A stretch of 64,000 nt of DNA from Massilia alkalitolerans DSM 17462 (GTDB lineage Bacteria > Pseudomonadota > Gammaproteobacteria > Burkholderiales > Burkholderiaceae_D). The notes under the pieces are model-generated. The model had not been told where the DNA came from and did not search any database. It saw nothing but the letters and a program-made list of their open reading frames with translations. The translations under genes were made by a program, and so were the position numbers. The stretch's first letter is position 1. The number at the start of each line of letters is the position of its first letter. Positions 58,096 to 64,000 of this stretch are shown piece after piece. The stretch spans positions 1 to 64,000 of the forward strand of contig NZ_ATYR01000012.1 in the NCBI RefSeq assembly GCF_000427785.1, written 5' to 3'.

Positions 58096-60504
58096 ATGGA
58101 CTTTCACGGCACGCCGAATGACGACGTCATCGACCAGGAAAAGCAGTCGCTTCCCGCAGGACCGATCTACGGCCTGGAGGGCAACGACCGCATCATCGTG
58201 ACAACCGGCCTGGCCATCGGCGGTCCCGGCAATGACGAGATCGTCGCAGGTGCTTCCTATGCGACGGCCGCTTACTGGGGTTCGCCGCGCGGCGTGATCG
58301 TCGATCTCGGCGCAGGCAGCGCCGAGGACGGATTCGGCACCGTCGACCGCCTGGTCGGCATCAAGGTCGTGCAGGGTTCGGGCCATGACGACATCCTGCG
58401 CGGCGGCGCTGCCGACGAATACTTTCATGGCGGCGGAGGCAGCGACCTGGTCGAGGGCGGCGCCGGCTTCGATACCGTGAGCTACTACTTCGAGAAATCG
58501 ACGGCGGCCGAGGTGCGTTACGACGCGGCCAGCGATACCTTCACCGTCGTCAAGCGCTTCACCAACGGCGACCGCGGCACCGATATCCTGCGTGGTGTCG
58601 AAAAGATCGAATTCGTCGGCGCAGGGGCGGACGATGCGGTCATCCTGCGCTCGCAGTTCGTGGGCGACTTCCGCAGCGCCGGCACGCTCAAGCTTCCCTT
58701 CCCCACGAACGCCGGGCTGTCGCAGTTCAAGCCGGGCGACTTCAACGGCGACGGCAGCACCGACTTCGCGATCGTCACCCAGGTCGCCACCGGCACCGCC
58801 CCGGCCCCCACCTACGTCGTCCTGGGCGACCGCAAGGGCGGCCTGCGCGACGGCACCGCCGAGATCTTCGGGCAGCCGCCCCTGAAGATCGTCGGCGGCG
58901 GCCGTACCATCGTGGCCGACTTCAACGGGGACGGCCGCAGCGACATCTTCCAGCTCGATTTCGGCGACGACGCGCCGCCCTTCCCCGGCGGAATCAGCAG
59001 CCTCTACCTGTCTTCCGTATCGAGCGGCCGCCTCGAGGACGCCAGCGCCAGCCTGCCCCAGCGTCCGGACACGAATCACGGCGGCAGCGCGGGCGACGTC
59101 AACGGCGACGGCCACATCGACGTGCTGGTGAATGCGATCGACGAAGGCAATCTTCTCCTGATCAACGATGGCAGCGGGCGCTTCACCGAAATGCGTGCGC
59201 TGCTCCCGCGGCCCTCGGTCACGCTCGGCCACGTGGATTATCCTGAAACCAGCACCTTCTCGGGGATCGGCGATCTCAACGGCGACGGCGCCGCCGATCT
59301 GGTCCTGGGCACCTGGGACGGCAACCTCATGAAAACGCCGAGCAAGGTCCTGCTCAACGACGGCACCGGCAATTTCACGCGCAGCGCGCCGATTTCCCTG
59401 CCGGCTGCCGGCCTGCCGGGCGAAATCGTGCTCGAGGTCGAGCGCATCGACCTGAATGGCGATGCGTTTCCGGACCTGATGCTGAGCGTGACGAATGGCG
59501 GAGACTCCGCCACGTTCTACCATGCCGACTACATCCAGCTCCTGGTCAACGATGGCGCCGGAAATTTCCGCGACGAGACCGCGGCCCGCCTCCCCCAGGA
59601 CAAGGACACCAGCCAGCCCGGCTGGTTGATGTCCCTGTCGGCGGTCGATGTCAACAACGACGGTTTCGTCGATATCCTGGCCGAATCGGCAGGCACGCCG
59701 GTAAGGTCCAAGCTCTACCTGAACCGCGGCGACGGCAGCTTTGCCCTCGCCTGGGAATCCGCGCCGGGCGAACGCGTCCAGGCGGCCGACGTCGACGGCG
59801 ACGGCATGCGCGACCTGGTCGGCATCACGGGCGGCGGCGTGATGTCGGTGTGGCTCAACAAGCTCGCCAACGGCCATGTCTACCAGGCGAACTTCGGCGG
59901 CGAGGCGCTGCTGGGATCGAGTGGGAACGACGTGTTCCTTGCCCGCCCCGGCGTCAATGCCTTCGACGGCGCTGCCGGTTTCGACGTCGCCACGCTTCCG
60001 GGACAGCGGCACGCGTATACCTTGCTGCGCAACGATGCCGGCGTCACGCTGTCCGGCAAGGCCATCGACGTCGCCCTGGCCGGCGTCGAGCGTGTCCTGT
60101 TCGCCGATCGCGGCCTGGCCTTCGACATCGACGGCAGCGCCGGACAGGCCTACCGCATCTACCAGGCCGCCTTCGACCGCGCTCCCGACGCGGCCGGCCT
60201 CGGCTTCTGGATCGCGGCGATGGACCGCGGCGCCGGCCTGCACGACGTGGCGGCGCAGTTCATGGCCAGCGACGAGTTTGTCGGACGCTACGGCCCGCTG
60301 GACACCCCCGCTTTCGTCGCGACGGTGTACCGGAACGTGCTGCACCGCGAGCCGGATGCGGCCGGCCTGGCATACTGGCAGGACTACCTCGAAGCAGGGG
60401 GCTCGCGGACGACGCTGCTGGCCGGCTTCAGCGAGAGCCAGGAGAACCGCGCCCAGGTCATCGGCGCGATCGAAGGCGGCATCGATTACCTGCCCGGCGC
60501 GTGA
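58096..60504 (+). CDS. RTX/FG-GAP repeat protein with DUF4214 domain, probably secreted
   Basis: The 802-residue acidic protein has no N-terminal signal. Residues 1-150 contain RTX-like GGPGNDEI / GSGHDDILRGGAADE / GGGGSDLVEGGAGFDTV calcium-binding nonapeptides. Residues 210-590 carry at least seven FG-GAP/VCBS units with DxNxDG loops (DFNGDGSTDF, DFNGDGRSDI, DVNGDGHIDV, DLNGDGAADL, DLNGDAFPDL, DVNNDGFVDI, DVDGDGMRDL). The C-terminal 130 residues hold two DUF4214 units (YQAAFDRAPDAAGLGFW, YRNVLHREPDAAGLAYW). RTX repeats without a signal peptide suggest type I secretion; no transporter genes are adjacent. Function unknown, adhesion or surface role possible. Confidence 0.85.
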   Translation: MDFHGTPNDDVIDQEKQSLPAGPIYGLEGNDRIIVTTGLAIGGPGNDEIVAGASYATAAYWGSPRGVIVDLGAGSAEDGFGTVDRLVGIKVVQGSGHDDILRGGAADEYFHGGGGSDLVEGGAGFDTVSYYFEKSTAAEVRYDAASDTFTVVKRFTNGDRGTDILRGVEKIEFVGAGADDAVILRSQFVGDFRSAGTLKLPFPTNAGLSQFKPGDFNGDGSTDFAIVTQVATGTAPAPTYVVLGDRKGGLRDGTAEIFGQPPLKIVGGGRTIVADFNGDGRSDIFQLDFGDDAPPFPGGISSLYLSSVSSGRLEDASASLPQRPDTNHGGSAGDVNGDGHIDVLVNAIDEGNLLLINDGSGRFTEMRALLPRPSVTLGHVDYPETSTFSGIGDLNGDGAADLVLGTWDGNLMKTPSKVLLNDGTGNFTRSAPISLPAAGLPGEIVLEVERIDLNGDAFPDLMLSVTNGGDSATFYHADYIQLLVNDGAGNFRDETAARLPQDKDTSQPGWLMSLSAVDVNNDGFVDILAESAGTPVRSKLYLNRGDGSFALAWESAPGERVQAADVDGDGMRDLVGITGGGVMSVWLNKLANGHVYQANFGGEALLGSSGNDVFLARPGVNAFDGAAGFDVATLPGQRHAYTLLRNDAGVTLSGKAIDVALAGVERVLFADRGLAFDIDGSAGQAYRIYQAAFDRAPDAAGLGFWIAAMDRGAGLHDVAAQFMASDEFVGRYGPLDTPAFVATVYRNVLHREPDAAGLAYWQDYLEAGGSRTTLLAGFSESQENRAQVIGAIEGGIDYLPGA

Positions 60505-60586
60505 ACCAAGCAAAAATCCTTCTTCTGGACGAAGACAAATCGCGCCCACTCTGTATGATTATTGGCAATTAAACAATCAGGTGACC

Positions 60587-61165
60587 ATGTCCAGCTATCC
60601 GACGCCCATCCTTACCACCGAGCGGCTCACCCTGCGCCCCATGACCATGCTCGATGCCGCCGACCTGTTCGCCGTATTCGCCGATCCCGAGGTCGTGCGC
60701 TACTGGAGCGCCGAACCCTGGACCTCGGTCTCCTTTGCCGAAAACGCCCTTGCGCGCGCCCTGGAAGGCTACCGGGAGCAGTCCGAGGTACGCTTCGGCA
60801 TCGAGCTTGCCGAGACCGGCCTTCTCATCGGCACCGTCAACCTGCACCACTTCTTCCCGCAGAACCGCCGTTGTGAACTCGGCTACGCACTCGGCAGCCC
60901 GCATTGGGGCAAGGGCTACGCCACCGAGGCGCTGGAGGTGGCGCTCGACTACGGTTTCCACGAACTGCGGCTGAACCGCGTCGAGGCCGACATCGACCCG
61001 CGCAACGGCGCCTCGGCCGCCGTGCTCGAACGCCTGGGCTTTCGCAAGGAAGGCTACATGCCCGAACGCTGGTTCGTGCACGGCCAGATGGCCGACACCG
61101 TCAACTACGGGCTGCTGCGCAGCTACTGGGACGCGCGCAGCCGCGCAGCGCTCTCCCGAAAGTGA
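60587..61165 (+). CDS. GNAT family N-acetyltransferase (RimJ/RimL type)
   Basis: The 192-residue protein has LTTERLTLRPMTMLDAADLFAVFADPEVVRYWS, the acetyl-CoA loop region GSPHWGKGYATEALEVAL and NRVEADIDPRNGASAAVLERLGFRKEG. These are the hallmarks of RimJ/RimL-like acetyltransferases, acting on protein N-termini, polyamines or antibiotics; the substrate is unknown. TATGAT upstream at 60553 may be a -10 box. Confidence 0.9.
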   Translation: MSSYPTPILTTERLTLRPMTMLDAADLFAVFADPEVVRYWSAEPWTSVSFAENALARALEGYREQSEVRFGIELAETGLLIGTVNLHHFFPQNRRCELGYALGSPHWGKGYATEALEVALDYGFHELRLNRVEADIDPRNGASAAVLERLGFRKEGYMPERWFVHGQMADTVNYGLLRSYWDARSRAALSRK

Positions 61166-61294
61166 TAAATACGGTCCCGCTTATCCGCCCACGCTACCGC
61201 CAAACCCGGGATTTCGACCGTTCGTCGGATGACCATGGCGCTACATGGCCCCAGGGCCTACAGTGGCGCCATCAACTCAACCGAAGGACCACGC

Positions 61295-61546
61295 ATGAAA
61301 CCCTCTCGCTTTGATACGTTCATGACCGACATGAAAGACATCGCCCGCAAGGCAAACCGTGCCCTGCGTTCGGGCGCCCGCACCCTGGCGTCGCTGTCCT
61401 GGCCGTCACTGCTGGCGGTGTCGATCGGGCTGGCTCTGATCCTGAGCATCGTGCCGCTGGCGCTCACGCTGTTCATCGCCTTCCTGCTGCTGAAGGTCGT
61501 CGCGACCGCCCTGTTCGGCCGTCGTCCGGCCCAGATCGTGGAGTAA
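61295..61546 (+). CDS. Small membrane protein in the LytS/LytTR operon
   Basis: The 83-residue protein has a basic N-terminal 40 residues (MKPSRFDTFMTDMKDIARKA...) and a hydrophobic hairpin of about 35 residues (SLLAVSIGLALILSIVPLAL and after). GAAGGA precedes the chosen ATG. It ends 3 nt before the histidine kinase gene, so it is cotranscribed and could be an accessory subunit of the sensor. No family recognised. Confidence 0.65.
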   Translation: MKPSRFDTFMTDMKDIARKANRALRSGARTLASLSWPSLLAVSIGLALILSIVPLALTLFIAFLLLKVVATALFGRRPAQIVE

Positions 61547-61549
61547 GCC

Positions 61550-62440
61550 ATGACTGCCGCCCCGATCAACCGCGCACTCGACTTCGTGCGCGAAGCCGTC
61601 AGCGAAGCCAGCGCCCTGTGGTGGGGCTTCTTCGACTGGCTGGCCCTGGTCGAGTGGCGCAAGCTGTACGTGACCTGGTTCCTGGTATTCGTCTTCGGCA
61701 TCTCGTTCAACCTGACCGAACCGGCGGTATGGTTCATCCTGATCTCGTTCGGCGTCAAGGTGCTGGCCGGCGGCAAGCGCCGCGCCGAGCTCACCGCCCG
61801 CGAGGCCGCCGACAAGGCCAACGTCGCCACCCTGGAGCGTCGGCTGATGGAAGCGCAAATGGCGACGCTGCAGGCCCAGGTCGAACCGCACTTCCTTTTC
61901 AACACCCTGGCCCTGATCGGCCAGCTGATCGAGACCGACCCGAAGGAAGCGGCGCGCGTGCACGCGCACCTGATCGAATACCTGCGCTCCTCGCTGCCGC
62001 AGATGCGCACCAAAGGCGGCGGCACGCTCGGCAAGCAGGTCGAGCTGTCGCGTGCCTACCTGGCCATCATGCAGGCGCGCATGAAGGAGCGCCTGCAGGT
62101 GCGCTTCGAGGTGCCCGATTTCCTGGGCAGCTCGCCCTTCCCGTCGATGATGCTGCAGACCCTGATCGAGAATTCGATCAAGCATGGCCTGGAGCCGAAG
62201 GTGGCCGGCGGCACCATCACGGTCCGCGCCCATGTCGAAGTAGCCACGCTGCACGTGGACGTGTGCGACGATGGTGTCGGCATCGACCTGCACGCCGACG
62301 AAGGCGTAGGCCTGGCCAACATCCGCGAGCGCCTCGCCCTGCTGTACGGGAAGGATGCCGAGCTGGTGATCGAGATGCCACCCGGCGGCGGCGCCTGCGC
62401 CTCGATCCGCCTGCCCTACCGGATGACGGAGTTCGACTGA
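61550..62440 (+). CDS. LytS/YehU-type sensor histidine kinase
   Basis: The 296-residue kinase has one or two membrane segments (about residues 36-75), then the His_kinase domain with VEPHFLFNTLALIGQLIETD (phospho-His 114) and a C-terminal HATPase (QTLIENSIKHGLEPKVAGG; DDGVGIDLHADEGVGLANIRERL). No separate sensor domain is visible, so sensing may rely on the membrane part or on the small membrane protein. The stop overlaps the LytTR gene start (TGATG). Confidence 0.92.
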   Translation: MTAAPINRALDFVREAVSEASALWWGFFDWLALVEWRKLYVTWFLVFVFGISFNLTEPAVWFILISFGVKVLAGGKRRAELTAREAADKANVATLERRLMEAQMATLQAQVEPHFLFNTLALIGQLIETDPKEAARVHAHLIEYLRSSLPQMRTKGGGTLGKQVELSRAYLAIMQARMKERLQVRFEVPDFLGSSPFPSMMLQTLIENSIKHGLEPKVAGGTITVRAHVEVATLHVDVCDDGVGIDLHADEGVGLANIRERLALLYGKDAELVIEMPPGGGACASIRLPYRMTEFD

Positions 62441-63210
62441 TGAATCCTGGCGCCCCGACCGCGCTAATCGCCGACGACGAAGCGCCGATGCGCGACCAGC
62501 TGCGCATGCGCCTGGCGGAGGCCTGGCCCGAGCTGCGCATCGTGGCCGAAGCCGCCAACGGCGCCGAGGCGCTGGAGCTGGCGGCCCGGCACAAGCCCGA
62601 TATCGCGTTCCTGGACATCCGCATGCCGGGCATGGGCGGCATCGACGCCGCGCGCCAGCTGTACAACCGCTGCCACATCGTGTTCGCCACCGCCTACGAC
62701 CAGTACGCGCTCGACGCCTTCGAACAGGGAGCGATCGACTACCTGCTCAAGCCGGTGACGCCGGCACGGTTGCAGACCACCTGCGAGCGCCTGCGCGCGC
62801 GGCTCACCAGGGCGCCGCAGGACATCGGCGCGCAGCTGGCCGAGCTGGGCGCCCTGCTCAAGCAGGGCGGCGCGGCCAGGCCGAACTACCTGAAGTGGAT
62901 CCAGGCCCAGGTGGGCGGCAGCCTGCGCATGGTCAGCACGCGCGAGGTCCTGTTCTTCCAGGCCGACGACAAGTACACCTGCGTGCAAACCGCGACTGCC
63001 CAGCTCCTGATCCGCAAGACGCTCAAGGAACTGGCGGACGAGCTGGACCCGGACGAGTTCTGGCGCATCCACCGCTCGACCCTGGTGCGGGTGGATGCGA
63101 TCGCCGAGGTGTTTCGCGACCTGCGCGGGCGCCAGATGGTCCGTCTGCGCAACTTCCCCGGCGAGCTGGAAGTGAGCCGCAACCACGGGCATCTGTTCCA
63201 GCAGATGTGA
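62440..63210 (+). CDS. LytTR family response regulator
   Basis: The 256-residue protein has a receiver (ALIADDEAPMRDQLRMRL; Asp 59 in AFLDIRMPGMGG; LLKPVTPARL) and a C-terminal LytTR DNA-binding domain (VLFFQADDKYTCVQTA; FWRIHRSTLVRVDAI; LEVSRNHGHLFQQM). It pairs with the kinase by a one-base overlap. Likely targets are unknown. Confidence 0.94.
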   Translation: MNPGAPTALIADDEAPMRDQLRMRLAEAWPELRIVAEAANGAEALELAARHKPDIAFLDIRMPGMGGIDAARQLYNRCHIVFATAYDQYALDAFEQGAIDYLLKPVTPARLQTTCERLRARLTRAPQDIGAQLAELGALLKQGGAARPNYLKWIQAQVGGSLRMVSTREVLFFQADDKYTCVQTATAQLLIRKTLKELADELDPDEFWRIHRSTLVRVDAIAEVFRDLRGRQMVRLRNFPGELEVSRNHGHLFQQM

Positions 63211-63230
63211 TGCCCTTGGCGGCCTGGCGC

Positions 63231-63899
63231 TCAGCCGAACAGACCTTCGTCGGACCCGTCGCCGTCGAAGAAGCCGCCGCTGCCTTCCGACCCGAAATCA
63301 CCACCGCCGAGCAGACCGTCGCCCGTGCCGATGTCGTTCAGGCCGGCCTGGTCGGCCAGCGCGCCGCCCGACAGGTCGGCGCCTGACAGGTTTTCTCCGC
63401 CCAGCAGGTGGGCGCCGCCGTTTCCGTCGTGGTCATGGAACAGGTTGTCCAGGCCGTGGAAGAGGAAGCTGCCGGCTGCCACACCGGCCGCCGTCGCGGC
63501 GATCGAGCCGAGCAGGCCGCCACCGCCGCCGCCACGCAGGAAGCCGCCCATGCCGCGGCCCATCGAGCCCGGCATGGCGTGCTGGTAGTGCATGTGGTGG
63601 GATTGCGGGTGGCTGGCGTGCCTGCGGCTGCCCCAGGAATGGGGATCGAGGAAGCCGCCGCGGCTGGTCTGTTGCTGCTGTTGATGCAGCTGGTTTTCCA
63701 GCGCGGCGATCTGGGATTTGGCGCTGTCCAGGGCCTGCTCCATCAGCAGCACACGCTGCACCAGCAAGTAGGCGGCATCGGGCTGTTGTGCGACCGCGCG
63801 CTGGATGAGCGCGTCGGCTTCGGGGTCTTTCTTGATGCCTCGGGCCTGGACGAGCTGGCCGAGGAAGTCATGCAGCATTTGAGTGTCGGATGGGCTCAT
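63231..63899 (-). CDS. DUF2076 domain-containing protein
   Basis: The 222-residue protein starts MSPSDTQMLHDFLGQLVQAR, with the DUF2076 pattern of a short helical N-terminus ending in a Gln-rich coil (LENQLHQQQQQ), then His/Gly-rich segments, a hydrophobic Gly/Ala stretch (GSIAATAAGVAAGSFLFHGL) and an acidic Gly-rich tail. The start at 63899 follows GAGGAG. Function unknown; often annotated as periplasmic or ligand-binding, which I cannot confirm since no signal peptide is visible. Confidence 0.75.
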   Translation of the reverse strand: MSPSDTQMLHDFLGQLVQARGIKKDPEADALIQRAVAQQPDAAYLLVQRVLLMEQALDSAKSQIAALENQLHQQQQQTSRGGFLDPHSWGSRRHASHPQSHHMHYQHAMPGSMGRGMGGFLRGGGGGGLLGSIAATAAGVAAGSFLFHGLDNLFHDHDGNGGAHLLGGENLSGADLSGGALADQAGLNDIGTGDGLLGGGDFGSEGSGGFFDGDGSDEGLFG

Positions 63900-64000
63900 G
63901 GTGGTGCTCCTCATCGAAAACGTGGTCAAAGCTGCATGTTGTGTGTCTTTTGACGATTTCAAGCCTTTGCAGTATTGGGCTGAAGCCGTTATCAACGTAG

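Noticed and set aside
57316..60549. 1077-codon open frame opposite the FG-GAP protein
   Set aside because: It is antisense to a protein with clear repeat motifs and has no family signature; the DxNxDG repeats create a pseudo-repetitive complement.

Overview
The window reads as a chromosomal segment of a GC-rich betaproteobacterium, most likely Oxalobacteraceae (Massilia/Telluria-like). This rests on gene content and protein character: intracellular PHB depolymerase, a PHA-system protein, RnfB-like ferredoxin next to endonuclease III, the rplU-rpmA-obgE-proB block opposite ispB, and a NasS/NasT-controlled nitrate operon. No database search was possible. No phage, insertion sequence, CRISPR array or rRNA was seen.

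Layout. 0.2-9.3 kb: CocE-type hydrolase, membrane-tethered TAXI protein, large class A penicillin-binding protein, CinA-like protein, EI24 membrane protein, FKBP. 9.5-15.9 kb: acyl-CoA-binding protein, PHA-system protein, an M4-like metallopeptidase overlapping a probable emfourin inhibitor, ferredoxin FdxA with a ferredoxin-NADP reductase, PHB depolymerase, RcnB-like protein. 16-22.6 kb: housekeeping genes (rsxB-like, nth, proB, obgE, rpmA, rplU, ispB, tRNA-Pro). 22.8-34.3 kb: M20 amidohydrolase, then the nitrate assimilation operon on the minus strand (narK, nirB, nirD, a NirB-like FAD protein, nasA) with nasT-nasS upstream. Its leader carries a sigma-54 promoter, two ANTAR-type hexaloop hairpins and an intrinsic terminator. 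34.5-34.75 kb: two tandem small ORFs with their own promoter-like element and terminator.

34.9-42.7 kb: S9 peptidase, M20 deacylase, and a urate catabolism cluster (PuuD, LysR regulator, UraD-AllC fusion). 42.8-45.8 kb: outer-membrane barrel, NarL-type two-component pair, MgtC protein. 45.9-58 kb: a nearly complete reductive pyrimidine pathway (uptake, PreT/PreA, dihydropyrimidinase, N-carbamoyl amidohydrolase, transaminase, CoA-acylating semialdehyde dehydrogenase), divergent from a MocR and a RutR-like regulator. 58-64 kb: a probable secreted FG-GAP/DUF4214 protein, a GNAT acetyltransferase, a LytS/LytTR pair with a small membrane protein, and a DUF2076 protein.

Taken together, about half the window concerns nitrogen scavenging: nitrate, urate and pyrimidines, each with its own regulator and visible cis elements. 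Three copies of a paired-hairpin repeat lie 4-7 nt beyond stop codons. No gene-free stretch exceeds 300 bases; the longest (13803-14092, 21193-21472) hold terminators and promoters.
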